Shown piece after piece: positions 10,430-19,077 of a stretch of 54,336 bases of DNA. The notes beneath the pieces were generated by a model, which searched no databases, was not told the origin of the DNA, and saw only the letters and a program-made list of their open reading frames with translations. Position 1 is the stretch's first letter. Every line of letters begins with the position of its first letter. Made by a program: the position numbers and the translations under genes. Location: contig JANJWS010000060.1 of the NCBI GenBank assembly GCA_024709425.1, forward strand, positions 1-54,336. The letters run 5' to 3'. Origin of the DNA: Thiobacillus sp. (GTDB lineage Bacteria > Pseudomonadota > Gammaproteobacteria > Burkholderiales > Thiobacillaceae).

Positions 10430-10450
10430 GGCATCACCCGGCGTGATGCC
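10430..10450. other. Strong hairpin between flp and the TadG-like gene
   Basis: GGCATCAC and GTGATGCC form a perfect 8-bp stem with a 5-nt loop in the 50-bp spacer. It lacks a T-run. Its place just after the major pilin gene fits an mRNA stabiliser or partial terminator that would keep pilin levels above those of the machinery genes. Confidence 0.5.
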
Positions 10451-10467
10451 GGGGTTGCCAGTGCGCG

Positions 10468-10731
10468 TTACTTGTTGGCCTGGTTGACGTAGCTGTCGAG
10501 CGTGTTCTTGGTGTCACCCGCCGTTGCAGCATCGTTTGCGGCTGCCTGCGCCGCCGCTTTTGCGCCGGTGCCGTCCTGGCCCGATAACTCCTGCGCGATG
10601 GCCGCGGTCTGGTTGCGGACGGTCTGGCCGAAATACTGATACACGGCAATCGCCGCAATGGCGATCATGGCAACGATGATGATGTATTCGGTCATCCCCT
10701 GACCTCGTTGCACTCGACGCACGTTTTTCAT
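10468..10731 (-). CDS. Flp-type major pilin
   Basis: 87 residues. A short basic leader (KNVRRVQRG) is followed by QGMTEYIIIVAMIAIAAIAV, matching the Flp prepilin cleavage pattern G/xxxxEY and hydrophobic helix. The C-terminal half is Ala/Gln-rich, longer than in minimal Flp pilins. I start at the ATG at 10731 because GGGGGAG lies at normal spacing. Upstream in-frame codons lack this. It is first in the structural operon, as expected for the abundant pilin. Confidence 0.88.
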   Translation of the reverse strand: MKNVRRVQRGQGMTEYIIIVAMIAIAAIAVYQYFGQTVRNQTAAIAQELSGQDGTGAKAAAQAAANDAATAGDTKNTLDSYVNQANK

Positions 10732-10854
10732 TTGCACTCCCCCTCGTCGGATTTTTGATGGATGCCCGCAAACGATTTTTTTGCAGCAACAAACCGTCAC
10801 GAACGGAAGTGGAATTTAGGGCCTTGAAGCCCAGCGTTCCATAGAGCGGGTGCT

Positions 10855-10872
10855 CTACGACTAAAGTTGTAG
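10855..10872. promoter_or_regulatory. Candidate operator: imperfect inverted repeat upstream of flp
   Basis: On the plus strand CTACGAC-TAAA-GTTGTAG is a 7-4-7 inverted repeat with one mismatch. It sits 124 bp upstream of the flp start and 106 bp downstream of the LuxR-type gene. LuxR/NarL-family HTH proteins bind such dyads, so the adjacent regulator is the natural candidate. No confident -35/-10 pair was found in this spacer. Confidence 0.35.
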
Positions 10873-10977
10873 GCAAGACAAATGGCAGTGCTGAAAAAAC
10901 CTGCGTGGACCGCGTGCCGATGGGGTGCGGCGTATTGTCGCGCCTGGCACGCCGATTGGCGAGGCGAATACTGAGAC

Positions 10978-11754
10978 TTATCCGGTTTTCGAAAACGGGC
11001 CGAACTGGGAGTCGGGGTGGCGGGGTTCGACGAGGCCTTTTTTCATCGCCTTCGCCGCGGCCTGAGCGCGCGTGTTGACCCCCATCTTGACGAGAATGCT
11101 CTGGATCTGATTTCTGATGGTACTGCGGGCGCTCCCCAGAATGGCCGCAATCTCGCTGCTGGTCTTGCCCTCGCACACCCAGTCGAGCACCTCGAGTTCA
11201 CGCGGAGTAAGGGAACGAGGCGTGCGCAGGCGAGCGGCCCCGCTCCTGCTGCGATGCAGAACGCGAATCAGTGCGGCGTGCAGATGCGGGACGAGAAAAT
11301 CGAGGAGAAAACTGTGCTCTTCGCCCAGTTCTCCCGGAATGTCATGAAAACAAAAACAGGATGCGTGCTGGCGTGAGTAATCCCAGTTTCCATGGACTGC
11401 GGCATTGCGTGCACCGAATTTCCAGGCATGTGCGGGTGAATTCGCCAAATCATGCGACGCGTCCAGCAACAAGGGTTCTCCACATTTCAGCCACCCATGA
11501 AGCAGCGAAGCATCGTAGAGACCATCATGCTGCTTGTGTACAGCAACGTACTCCGCCGGCAGATTCCACGCATAATATTTCACCGGCACGACGCCGGCTG
11601 GCCTGACCCGCCACAGACCGAGCAGGAATGCGCCATGCGGAAAAACCGTCTGCAACTCATGGCGCACCCATTTCGCGAGTGTTTCGCCCGTATCGATTTC
11701 GCGCAGGGACGATACCGTTCGGACCAGCACGCTTCCGGACACACGGGCAATCAC
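10978..11754 (-). CDS. LuxR-family transcriptional regulator
   Basis: 258 residues. The C-terminal LuxR/GerE HTH covers about residues 180-240 (SLTPRELEVLDWVCEGKTSS, then IRNQIQSILVKMGV). The N-terminal 170 residues contain no receiver-domain Asp/Lys pattern. They resemble the sensor part of EpsA-type regulators linked to exopolysaccharide genes (recollection). The start is GTG with GAGG upstream. Located directly upstream of flp on the same strand, it probably controls the Tad genes. Confidence 0.85.
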   Translation of the reverse strand: MIARVSGSVLVRTVSSLREIDTGETLAKWVRHELQTVFPHGAFLLGLWRVRPAGVVPVKYYAWNLPAEYVAVHKQHDGLYDASLLHGWLKCGEPLLLDASHDLANSPAHAWKFGARNAAVHGNWDYSRQHASCFCFHDIPGELGEEHSFLLDFLVPHLHAALIRVLHRSRSGAARLRTPRSLTPRELEVLDWVCEGKTSSEIAAILGSARSTIRNQIQSILVKMGVNTRAQAAAKAMKKGLVEPRHPDSQFGPFSKTG

Positions 11755-11989
11755 GCGTTCAACCTCGACAATCCTGATGAATACGACGCGATTATCCTGA
11801 AATGGTTACTGCCAGGGCAAGGTCCATCGGTTTTCCATTCAGTGCATACTGGAATTTGATTACGGTGCGCTGTGCGGGCCGCATTCCAGTGCAGGTGCTC
11901 ATTCGTCCCCTGCCATGAACCCACTGCCCACGTGGACAAGCTTTTTCCCGGTACGACTAGAATCGGGATTTTCAACCGAGGAGCCGAGT

Positions 11990-12241
11990 ATGTCCGAGCC
12001 TGTCGTGTATGACCGTCAACCCGCCGAACTGGAGCTCGAACCCGGCGAATACTGGTGGTGTTCCTGTGGCCGATCGATGACGCAGCCGTTCTGCGACGGC
12101 TCGCACGAAGGCACGGGATTGGAGCCGGTGTCATTCGTCATCAAGGAAAAGAGCAAGGTGTGGCTGTGCAACTGCAAGCACACCAAGGACCGGCCATTTT
12201 GCGACGGGTCGCACAACGACCTGCCCGACGACGCGTTCTGA
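11990..12241 (+). CDS. CDGSH iron-sulfur domain protein
   Basis: 83 residues with two CDGSH-type motifs: CSCGRSMTQPFCDGSH and CNCKHTKDRPFCDGSH. Each CxC-x2-S/T-x3-P-x-C-D-G-S/A/T-H unit binds a 2Fe-2S cluster through three Cys and one His, so this is a tandem type. The ATG at 11990 is preceded by GAGGAG. A TAGAAT sequence about 30 bp upstream may be a -10 element. It probably acts in redox or Fe-S handling; the precise role is unknown. Confidence 0.92.
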   Translation: MSEPVVYDRQPAELELEPGEYWWCSCGRSMTQPFCDGSHEGTGLEPVSFVIKEKSKVWLCNCKHTKDRPFCDGSHNDLPDDAF

Positions 12242-12254
12242 TCGGCCCACGGCG

Positions 12255-12857
12255 ATGCACGCCGACGCCGCGGCGGTACTCGACTTCTGGTTCGGGCCTC
12301 CGGGCAGTGCAACCGAAATTGCGCACCGTCAGCGCAGGCTGTGGTTCGGCAAGACAGCGGAGGCAGACCGGGCAGTGACCGAGCGCTTCTCCGCCATGCT
12401 GGCGGACGCCGCGGCGGGCCGGCTGGACGACTGGGCGGATTCGCCGCGCGAATGCCTGGCACTGGTCATCGTGCTGGACCAGTTCCCGCATCACATCCAC
12501 CGCAACGGTTCTCAGGCGTTCGCCACGGATCCGCAGGCCCTCGCCGCGAGCCTCGCCGCGCTCGATGCAGGGGAAGATCGCCTACTCGCACCGATCGAAC
12601 GGGTGTTTCTGTATCTGCCGCTGGAACATGCCGAATCGCTCGCGCTGCAGGACCGTTGCGTGACCCTGTTCGCTGCGTTGGCGGATGAGGCCGCACCGGA
12701 CGAGCGCGCGCTGTTCGGAGATTTTCTCGACTATGCGCGCCGGCATCGCGACGTCGTCGCGCGCTTCGGGCGCTTTCCGCACCGCAATGAAATTCGCGGG
12801 CGCGCGTCGAGCGCGGACGAGATCGAGTTTCTGAAGCAGCCGGGATCGCGGTTCTGA
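12255..12857 (+). CDS. DUF924 family protein
   Basis: 200 residues, all-helical, starting with VLDFWFGPPG. It has the conserved VLDQFPHHIHRNG block followed by AFATDPQAL, then FLYLPLEHAES and RFGRFPHRN. These mark the DUF924 family, which has a TPR-like fold and no assigned biochemical role. It starts 13 bp after the CDGSH gene, so the pair is probably co-transcribed. Confidence 0.9.
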   Translation: MHADAAAVLDFWFGPPGSATEIAHRQRRLWFGKTAEADRAVTERFSAMLADAAAGRLDDWADSPRECLALVIVLDQFPHHIHRNGSQAFATDPQALAASLAALDAGEDRLLAPIERVFLYLPLEHAESLALQDRCVTLFAALADEAAPDERALFGDFLDYARRHRDVVARFGRFPHRNEIRGRASSADEIEFLKQPGSRF

Positions 12858-12876
12858 CGGCGGTCCTCTCCCCCGG

Positions 12877-12902
12877 CCCCTCTCCCGCAAGCGGGCGAGG
12901 GG
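12877..12902. repeat. Palindromic intergenic repeat (CCCCTC...GAGGGG)
   Basis: CCCCTC-T-CCCGC and GCGGG-C-GAGGGG pair over 12 positions with a single mismatch and an AA loop. It lies between the DUF924 gene and metG and belongs to the dispersed CCCTCTCCC-GGGAGAGGG repeat type common in beta- and gammaproteobacterial spacers. Related palindromes are at 14777-14801 and 21445-21476. Confidence 0.75.
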
Positions 12903-12979
12903 AGCAACTCTCTCCACTCTCCGCTCCCCACTCCCCCGGCACGCGCTAAAATGGCGGCTTTCCGCCTTCCGGCCTCATC

Positions 12980-15151
12980 ATGTCCCGCCAGATTCTCGTC
13001 ACGTCTGCCCTGCCCTATGCCAACGGCAGCATCCACCTCGGCCATCTGGTCGAATACGTCCAGACGGATATCTGGGTGCGCTTCCAGAAGATGGGCGGGC
13101 ACGACTGCCGCTACATGTGCGCCGACGATACGCATGGCACGGCGATCATGCTGCGCGCGGAGAAGGAAGGCATCACGCCCGAGGCGCTGATCCAGCGGGT
13201 GTGGGACGAGCACACGCGCGACTTCGCCGGCTTCCACATCGGCTTCGACCATTACTACTCGACGCATTCCGACGAGAACCGCGCACTGGCCTCGAAGATC
13301 TATCTCGCGTTGAAGGACGCGGGGCTGATCGAGGTCAAGACAATTGCCCAGCTGTACGACCCGGTGAAGAACCTGTTCCTGCCGGACCGCTTCATCAAGG
13401 GCGAGTGCCCGAAGTGCGGCGCGGCGGACCAGTACGGCGACAACTGCGAGGTGTGCGGCGCGACGTACAGCCCGACCGACCTGAAGAATCCGGTGTCGGC
13501 GGTGTCGGGCGCGACGCCGGTACACCGGGATTCCGAGCACCACTTTTTCAAGCTGGGCGACTGCGAAACCTTCCTGCGCGAGTGGACCCGCTCGGGCACG
13601 CTGCAGGATGAGGCGTCGAACAAGATGCAGGAATGGTTCGCCACGGGCCTTTCGAACTGGGACATCAGCCGCGACGCGCCCTATTTCGGCTTCGAGATTC
13701 CCGGTGCACCGGGCAAGTATTTCTACGTCTGGCTCGACGCGCCGGTCGGCTACATGGCAAGCTTCGCCCGATATGCGGCTGACAACGGCCTCGACTTCGA
13801 TGCCTGGTGGGGCGCGGACTCGAAGGCCGAGCTGGTGCACTTCATCGGCAAGGACATCCTCTACTTCCATGCGCTGTTCTGGCCGGCGATGCTGAAGTTC
13901 TCCGGCCACCGCCTGCCCACCGCGGTGTACGCGCACGGCTTCCTGACGGTGAACGGGCAGAAGATGTCGAAGTCGCGCGGCACCTTCATCACCGCCGCGA
14001 GCTACCTCGAACAGGGACTCAACCCCGAGTGGCTGCGCTACTACTACGCAGCGAAGCTCAACGGCAGCATGGAGGACATCGACCTCAACCTGGAGGACTT
14101 CGTCGCACGGGTGAATTCGGACCTGGTCGGCAAGTTCATCAACATCGCCAGCCGCACCGCGGGCTTCATCCACAAGAACTTCGAGGGCAAGCTCGCCGAG
14201 GGCGTCGCCAACCTCGAACTGATCGGCGAATTCCAGGGCGCGGCGGGCGGGATCGCGGCGCACTACGAGGCACGTGACTACGCGAAGGCCCTGCGGGAAA
14301 TCATGGCACTGGCCGACCGCGCGAACCAGTATGTCGCCGACGAGAAGCCGTGGGAACTGGCGAAGAAACCGGAAGCGGTGTATCGGCTGCACGAGGTGTG
14401 CACCGTCGCGCTGAACCTGTTCCGCCTGCTGACGCTGTACCTGAAGCCGGTGCTGCCGAAACTTGCAGGCGAGGTCGAAGCCTTCCTCGCCATCGATCCG
14501 CTCGCCTGGAGCGATGCGCAGACGCTCCTCGTGCGCCAGCGCATCAACCCCTACAACCACCTGATGACCCGCATCGACCCGAAAGCCATCGACGCCATGA
14601 TCGACGCCAACAAGCAGAACCTCGAACCGACGCCCGCACCCGCACCGGCGCGCCATGCAGAGGCGCAGGCGCACGCCGATGGCAGGCAAGGCAGCGGAGC
14701 GGGCATCTCTCCCTATGATAAAGCCACTAGCCACTCGACTAAGCCCGCAGGCGGGCAAGTCGCTGCTTATCCCCAACCCTCACCCCTTAAAGGGGAGGGG
14801 GCGAACGCTTCCGCTGACGCGGCGACGATCTCAATCGACGACTTCGCCAAGATCGACCTGCGCATCGCGCGCATCGCCAACGCGGAGCACGTCGAAGGCG
14901 CCGACAAGCTGCTGCGCCTGACGCTCGATCTTGGACCGCTCGGCACGCGCCAGGTGTTCGCCGGCATCAAGTCGGCCTACGCGCCGGAGACGCTGGTGGG
15001 ACGTCTGACGGTGATGGTCGCCAACCTCGCCCCGCGCAAGATGAAATTCGGCATGAGCGAGGGCATGGTGCTGGCAGCTTCCGGCGACGCCCCCGGCCTC
15101 TTCATCCTTTCGCCCGATTCCGGCGCGCAGCCCGGCATGAAGGTGAAGTGA
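12980..15151 (+). CDS. metG: Methionyl-tRNA synthetase
   Basis: 723 residues; it charges tRNA-Met. The HIGH-type motif is in ANGSIHLGH (residues 14-22). A zinc knuckle CPKC...CEVC lies near residues 145-165, and KMSKSRGT near 330. The C-terminal tRNA-binding (OB-fold, Arc1p-like) domain covers about residues 610-723 with [20 protein letters not shown]. The linker before it (about residues 550-612) is low-complexity and encodes a palindromic repeat in frame. A TAAAAT at 12947-12952 may be the -10 element. Confidence 0.97.
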   Translation: MSRQILVTSALPYANGSIHLGHLVEYVQTDIWVRFQKMGGHDCRYMCADDTHGTAIMLRAEKEGITPEALIQRVWDEHTRDFAGFHIGFDHYYSTHSDENRALASKIYLALKDAGLIEVKTIAQLYDPVKNLFLPDRFIKGECPKCGAADQYGDNCEVCGATYSPTDLKNPVSAVSGATPVHRDSEHHFFKLGDCETFLREWTRSGTLQDEASNKMQEWFATGLSNWDISRDAPYFGFEIPGAPGKYFYVWLDAPVGYMASFARYAADNGLDFDAWWGADSKAELVHFIGKDILYFHALFWPAMLKFSGHRLPTAVYAHGFLTVNGQKMSKSRGTFITAASYLEQGLNPEWLRYYYAAKLNGSMEDIDLNLEDFVARVNSDLVGKFINIASRTAGFIHKNFEGKLAEGVANLELIGEFQGAAGGIAAHYEARDYAKALREIMALADRANQYVADEKPWELAKKPEAVYRLHEVCTVALNLFRLLTLYLKPVLPKLAGEVEAFLAIDPLAWSDAQTLLVRQRINPYNHLMTRIDPKAIDAMIDANKQNLEPTPAPAPARHAEAQAHADGRQGSGAGISPYDKATSHSTKPAGGQVAAYPQPSPLKGEGANASADAATISIDDFAKIDLRIARIANAEHVEGADKLLRLTLDLGPLGTRQVFAGIKSAYAPETLVGRLTVMVANLAPRKMKFGMSEGMVLAASGDAPGLFILSPDSGAQPGMKVK
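14777..14801. repeat. Palindromic repeat inside the metG coding frame
   Basis: CCCTCA-CCCCTT-A-AAGGGG-AGGGGG folds as a hairpin with one mismatch and one wobble. It matches in style the intergenic palindromes at 12877 and 21445. It is translated as PSPLKGEG in the linker joining the catalytic core to the C-terminal domain, without breaking the frame. Confidence 0.7.
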
Positions 15152-15158
15152 GCGGGCC

Positions 15159-15428
15159 GTGAAGACGCAGCACCTGCGCATCCACGGCCGCGTGCAGGGC
15201 GTGTGGTTCCGCGAGTCGATGCGGATCGAGGCCGAGCGCCTGCATGTTGCCGGCTGGGTGCGCAACACGGCGGACGGCGCGGTTGAAGCGGTGGTGCAGG
15301 GCCCGTCGCACGCCGTCGACGCACTCATCGCCTGGGCGCACAAGGGACCGCCGCTGGCGCGGGTCGAAGGCGTCGACATCAGCGCCACCGAAGGCAACTT
15401 CAGCGGCTTCGTGAAACGGAGCGACTGA
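15159..15428 (+). CDS. acyP: Acylphosphatase
   Basis: 89 residues, the usual length. It has the signature [13 protein letters not shown] (residues 10-22; the Arg binds the acyl phosphate) and [17 protein letters not shown] (residues 32-48; the Asn is catalytic). It hydrolyses acyl phosphates in the cytoplasm. The start is GTG, 7 bp after the metG stop, so it is probably co-transcribed with metG. Confidence 0.95.
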   Translation: MKTQHLRIHGRVQGVWFRESMRIEAERLHVAGWVRNTADGAVEAVVQGPSHAVDALIAWAHKGPPLARVEGVDISATEGNFSGFVKRSD

Positions 15429-15482
15429 CCCTGCTGATTTCAGTCTCCCCCTACTCACGGAAAACGCCTCCCGACGTCCCCC

Positions 15483-16343
15483 ATGCTGAGCTACCGCCAC
15501 GCCTTTCATGCCGGCAACCATGCCGACGTACTCAAGCATTTCGTACTTGTCCAGTTGAGCCGGCATCTGGCGCAAAAGGACACACCGTTCTGGATCATTG
15601 ACACCCATGCCGGAGCGGGGCGCTATGCGCTCGATTCCGGCTACGCGACGCAATTGAAGGAATATGAAGCGGGCATCGGCAGGCTGTGGACGCGACATGA
15701 CCTCCCCGCCCCGCTCGCGGACTACGTCGACCTGGTGCGCCGGTGCAACACCGGGACGGGCGCTCCGGCGGCCACCCTGCATGTTTATCCAGGCTCGCCG
15801 TGGCTGGCCCTGCAGACGATGCGCCCACAGGACCGCTTGCGATTGTTCGAACTGCACAGCAGCGACAGCGTGCTGCTGCAGGAGAATTTCCGGCATGAAG
15901 GACGGCGCGTACGCATCGCCTCCACCAATGGCTTCGATTCGCTCAAGGCGTTGCTGCCGCCCCCGCCACGTCGCGCACTGGTGCTGATCGACCCTCCGTA
16001 TGAAACCCGCGACGACTACGCCCGTGTCGTCACGGCGCTGAAGGAGGGGCTGGGTCGTTTTGCGACCGGCATCTACGCCATCTGGTACCCGCAGCTTGCA
16101 CGCTCTGAAGCGCAACAGCTGCCCGACAAGCTGCAACAGCTGCCAATCGACAGCTGGCTGCATGCCACGCTCACCGTTCGAACGCCGCCGCCTGATGGCT
16201 TCGGCATGCACGGCAGCGGCATGTTCGTCATCAACCCGCCTTGGACCCTGCATCGAACGCTCGAAGCGGTTCTGCCCTATCTGGTCCGGGTGCTCGGGCA
16301 GGATGCCGGCGCCCGCTACACGCTCGACCGCCATGGTGACTGA
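15483..16343 (+). CDS. rlmJ: 23S rRNA (adenine2030-N6)-methyltransferase
   Basis: 286 residues. The N-terminus MLSYRHAFHAGNHADVLKH is diagnostic for RlmJ. The catalytic D-PPY motif appears as LIDPPYETRDDY (about residues 166-177). The SAM region is in IIDTHAGAGRYAL (about residues 38-50). RlmJ methylates A2030 of 23S rRNA. It stands alone on the plus strand with 54 bp before it. Confidence 0.95.
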   Translation: MLSYRHAFHAGNHADVLKHFVLVQLSRHLAQKDTPFWIIDTHAGAGRYALDSGYATQLKEYEAGIGRLWTRHDLPAPLADYVDLVRRCNTGTGAPAATLHVYPGSPWLALQTMRPQDRLRLFELHSSDSVLLQENFRHEGRRVRIASTNGFDSLKALLPPPPRRALVLIDPPYETRDDYARVVTALKEGLGRFATGIYAIWYPQLARSEAQQLPDKLQQLPIDSWLHATLTVRTPPPDGFGMHGSGMFVINPPWTLHRTLEAVLPYLVRVLGQDAGARYTLDRHGD

Positions 16344-16426
16344 GCCTATCGAGTCGGCATCCATGTGTCCCGCGAATGGGCACCAGGCACCCCGAACAAC
16401 CCGTCACCCGCCCCACCTCACATACC

Positions 16427-16804
16427 ATGAAGCCCCATCCCCAGTACGTCGTCGTCATGGGCGCCAGCCACAAGCCCCAACGCTACTCGAACCAGGCAAT
16501 CCGCCTATTGGTGCAGCACGGCCATGTGGTCATTCCCATCCATCCCAGGCTCGACACGGTCGAGGGCCTGCCAGTGGTTCACCGTTTGCATGACATCGAT
16601 CGCCCGGTCGACACACTGACACTCTATGTGGGCCCGGAGATTTCCACCGCCGCTGCGGAGGACATCGTCCGCCTCCGCCCCGGTCGCGTCCTGTTCAACC
16701 CCGGTACCGAAAACCCTGCGCTCGAAGCGCATCTCGACGCGGCAGGTATTCCGTACGAGCGGGTCTGCACGCTGGTGCTGCTGCGTACCGGGCAATTTTC
16801 GTGA
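16427..16804 (+). CDS. CoA-binding domain protein
   Basis: 125 residues forming a single Rossmann CoA-binding_2 domain: VVVMGASHKPQRYSNQAIRL at the N-terminus, HVVIPIHPR, then RVLFNPGTENP. Such YccU-like stand-alone proteins bind CoA in vitro, with unknown roles. I chose ATG 16427, which places the fold right after the start. An in-frame ATG at 16376 would add 17 disordered residues. Neither start has a strong Shine-Dalgarno. Confidence 0.85.
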   Translation: MKPHPQYVVVMGASHKPQRYSNQAIRLLVQHGHVVIPIHPRLDTVEGLPVVHRLHDIDRPVDTLTLYVGPEISTAAAEDIVRLRPGRVLFNPGTENPALEAHLDAAGIPYERVCTLVLLRTGQFS

Positions 16805-16991
16805 GAGACCGGTTCATGCGGCCACGTCAAACGAACACCACGACGCCACCCGGAGCGTCGCAGGCCTGCGATGCCGCATCAGGACCGGCACACCCCGACG
16901 CGCAAGGCCCCCACCTGAACGCACAGATCGTTCGGCCGCAGCGGCCCACCGCGCCGCACGGACAAAGGGCCTGACCTGCATGCTGCGCTCG

Positions 16992-17552
16992 CTACAACAT
17001 GACCACCAGCATCAACAGCAGAGCCCACGCCATGAGGCCTGCACCGATGACGATCTGCACGGCACCGGCCGCGCTGACGTCCTCCCGCGTATGGGACAGC
17101 CCTTCGATACCGCGGTAGATGATGCCGCAGGACAAGCCAAGTGCCACCAGGGCGAGAGCCGCATTCAAGGTCAGACTCGGGAAGAGCAACCCCAGGGATG
17201 ACAGCCACAGAGGTATCGGCGCGATGCCCGCCAGGAGATAGGCATCATGAGTGTCGATGCGCAAACCGTTGCTCGAGGCCACTTCCCGGATGAGCCAGCC
17301 CATCACGAGCACGGTGACCATCTCCGCCACGAAGAACCCCCCTGCGATCATCGCCCAGTCCTTGTCGACCGATTGCGGCAGAAAGGCCTCTGGATAATGA
17401 GTGCCGGCGTAGTACAGCATGGCCGGCGGCAACAGGGACAGGGGCAACACGATCAAGGCGAACAGGTACTGCAGCCGCGGGCGGACACGTTCGATCTCAT
17501 CCCAGCCCTGGTCGGCCGAAAATGGAAGGTGGGACAGAGTGCTCAATTTCAT
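16992..17552 (-). CDS. Yip1-like inner-membrane protein
   Basis: 186 residues with about five membrane segments (around 28-50, 68-90, 100-125, 128-148, 160-185). The arrangement and the start MKLSTLSHLPFSADQGWDEI resemble small bacterial Yip1-family proteins; the exact family call is moderate. It is transcribed divergently from a MarR regulator, with a 108-bp shared spacer, so it is a plausible regulatory target. The substrate or role is unknown. Confidence 0.7.
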   Translation of the reverse strand: MKLSTLSHLPFSADQGWDEIERVRPRLQYLFALIVLPLSLLPPAMLYYAGTHYPEAFLPQSVDKDWAMIAGGFFVAEMVTVLVMGWLIREVASSNGLRIDTHDAYLLAGIAPIPLWLSSLGLLFPSLTLNAALALVALGLSCGIIYRGIEGLSHTREDVSAAGAVQIVIGAGLMAWALLLMLVVML

Positions 17553-17619
17553 GGTCGGTCTCCTCTGGTGATAATGCGGACTGGATGCTTCGACAATCTT
17601 TCATCACGCTGCGCTTTGC

Positions 17620-17632
17620 ATCACACCGTGAT
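17620..17632. promoter_or_regulatory. Palindrome in the divergent MarR/membrane-protein spacer
   Basis: ATCAC-ACC-GTGAT is a perfect 5-3-5 inverted repeat immediately upstream of an AT-rich TATATATT, 28 bp before the marR start. MarR dimers bind inverted repeats overlapping their own promoter, so it is an operator candidate. Confidence 0.4.
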
Positions 17633-17660
17633 ATATATTCATTAGACTGCCAACTTCACC

Positions 17661-18080
17661 ATGTCAAGGTCAACCACGCCCCCCGTCCACACCCTGGGAA
17701 AGACCGACTACGAAAGGCTTTCCAGCTTTCGCTATCGCCTCCGCCACTTCCTGCACATCAGCGAGCGGATCTGCAAGGACCATGGCCTCACTCCCCTGCA
17801 GTACCAGCTGTTACTGCACGTAAGGGGATTTCCGGGCCGCGAGTGGGCCAACATCGGCGAACTGGCGGAACGCCTCCAGGCCCAGCACCACGGCGTGGTT
17901 GCCTTGATCAACCGCTGCGAGAAGCTGCGGCTCGTCACCCGCCAGCAGGGGCGCGAGGATCGTCGTGTAGTGGAAATCCATTTGCTGCCTGCGGGTGGTG
18001 CGCTGCTGGAGCGCATCGCCGGCCTCCATCAGGACGAGTTGCAGAGCCTGCTTCGGGTCTTCACCCAGATGGAAAACTGA
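17661..18080 (+). CDS. MarR-family transcriptional regulator
   Basis: 139 residues with a winged helix. HGLTPLQYQLLLHVRGF opens the domain (about residues 41-57), ANIGELAERLQAQHHGVVAL is the recognition part, and QQGREDRRVVEIHLLPAG is the wing (about residues 95-112) with the family's DRR. It is likely a dimeric repressor responding to small ligands. It is divergent from the Yip1-like gene and probably controls it and itself. Confidence 0.9.
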   Translation: MSRSTTPPVHTLGKTDYERLSSFRYRLRHFLHISERICKDHGLTPLQYQLLLHVRGFPGREWANIGELAERLQAQHHGVVALINRCEKLRLVTRQQGREDRRVVEIHLLPAGGALLERIAGLHQDELQSLLRVFTQMEN

Positions 18081-18237
18081 GCGCGTTCACGAACGGCCAT
18101 CCGCGCAGCGGCGGGATCGTCAGCGCCCGATGGCCCCACACACCCGCCAGGCAACCGATGCCCCCCTCCGAATGCCGGCAATCCTGCGCCTGCAAAGCAT
18201 CACAGCGCGCGCCGGCCGATCGGGCACGGCTCCAGAC

Positions 18238-18255
18238 ATTATCATTAGCATTGTT
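18238..18255. promoter_or_regulatory. Fur-box-like hexamers upstream of the nitroreductase
   Basis: ATTATC-ATTAGC-ATTGTT are three consecutive hexamers; on the opposite strand they read AACAAT-GCTAAT-GATAAT, close to the GATAAT repeats of a Fur box. The site is 26 bp before the nitroreductase start in an otherwise GC-rich 200-bp spacer. Iron control is inferred from sequence only. Confidence 0.3.
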
Positions 18256-18281
18256 CCCCCATTCCACCCGACCTACGCGAC

Positions 18282-18938
18282 ATGCTCGACAAACAAGACA
18301 TCCTGCAAGCGTTCCACTTCCGCCATGCGTGCAAGACCTTCGACGCCGCGCGCCGAATCCCGGACGAGGATTTCCAGCTTATCCTCGAAGCCGGGCGCCT
18401 CTCTCCCAGTTCATTCGGCTTCGAGCCCTGGCGCTTCCTCGTCGTGCAGGACACGGCCCTACGCGAAAGACTGCGTGCGGTCAGCTGGGGGGGCCAAGGC
18501 CAGTTCCCGAGTGCGAGCCACGTCATCGCCCTCCTCGCCCGCAAGCAGGACATGCTGCCTGGTTCAGACTACACGGAAAATTTCATGCGCGACGTGCAGA
18601 AACTATCCGAGGAAGGCATCGCGCGCCGCCACACCTTCTACCCGCAGTTTCACCAGACCGATTTCCGCCTCGACACGCCCCGCGCGGTGTTCGAATGGAG
18701 CTGCCGCCAGACCTACATCGCCCTCGCGAACATGATGACCGCCGCTGCGATGATCGGCATCGACTCCTGTCCCATCGAGGGTTTCAACCGGGAGCATGCC
18801 GAGTCGGTGCTCGACGACGCAGGCCTGCTGGAGAACGGTCACTTCGGCCTCTCCGTGATGGTGGCGTTTGGCTACCGCGTCAACCCGCAACCGCCAAAAA
18901 CACGGCAGGCGATGGAAGACGTGGTACGGTGGGCTTGA
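18282..18938 (+). CDS. NAD(P)H nitroreductase-family flavoprotein
   Basis: 218 residues. The N-terminus FRHACKTFD and LSPSSFGFEPWRFLVV (about residues 44-59) form the FMN-binding signature of the nitroreductase superfamily. GLLENGHFGLSVMVAFGYR closes the fold near the C-terminus. The family reduces nitroaromatics, quinones or other acceptors; the substrate here is not predictable. It resembles NfsB/YdgI-type oxidoreductases more than BluB. Confidence 0.9.
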   Translation: MLDKQDILQAFHFRHACKTFDAARRIPDEDFQLILEAGRLSPSSFGFEPWRFLVVQDTALRERLRAVSWGGQGQFPSASHVIALLARKQDMLPGSDYTENFMRDVQKLSEEGIARRHTFYPQFHQTDFRLDTPRAVFEWSCRQTYIALANMMTAAAMIGIDSCPIEGFNREHAESVLDDAGLLENGHFGLSVMVAFGYRVNPQPPKTRQAMEDVVRWA

Positions 18939-19077
18939 CCTGGAAACGCGGTCAAGCCCCGGGTTCGCGCCGCCCGTCAACACGGGGTTCCATGCTTCCG
19001 GCACCGTTCACCCATGGGATGCCCTTCCTGCGCGCCATCGGGGGCATCCCACTGCGAATTTCAGGATGATTCCCAAC

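Noticed and set aside
12731..14776. A 681-codon minus-strand frame opposite metG
   Set aside because: It shadows metG, which has complete family motifs on the plus strand.
17522..19069. A 515-codon plus-strand frame across marR and the nitroreductase
   Set aside because: It is out of frame with both clear genes and has a composition dominated by Pro/Arg/His.
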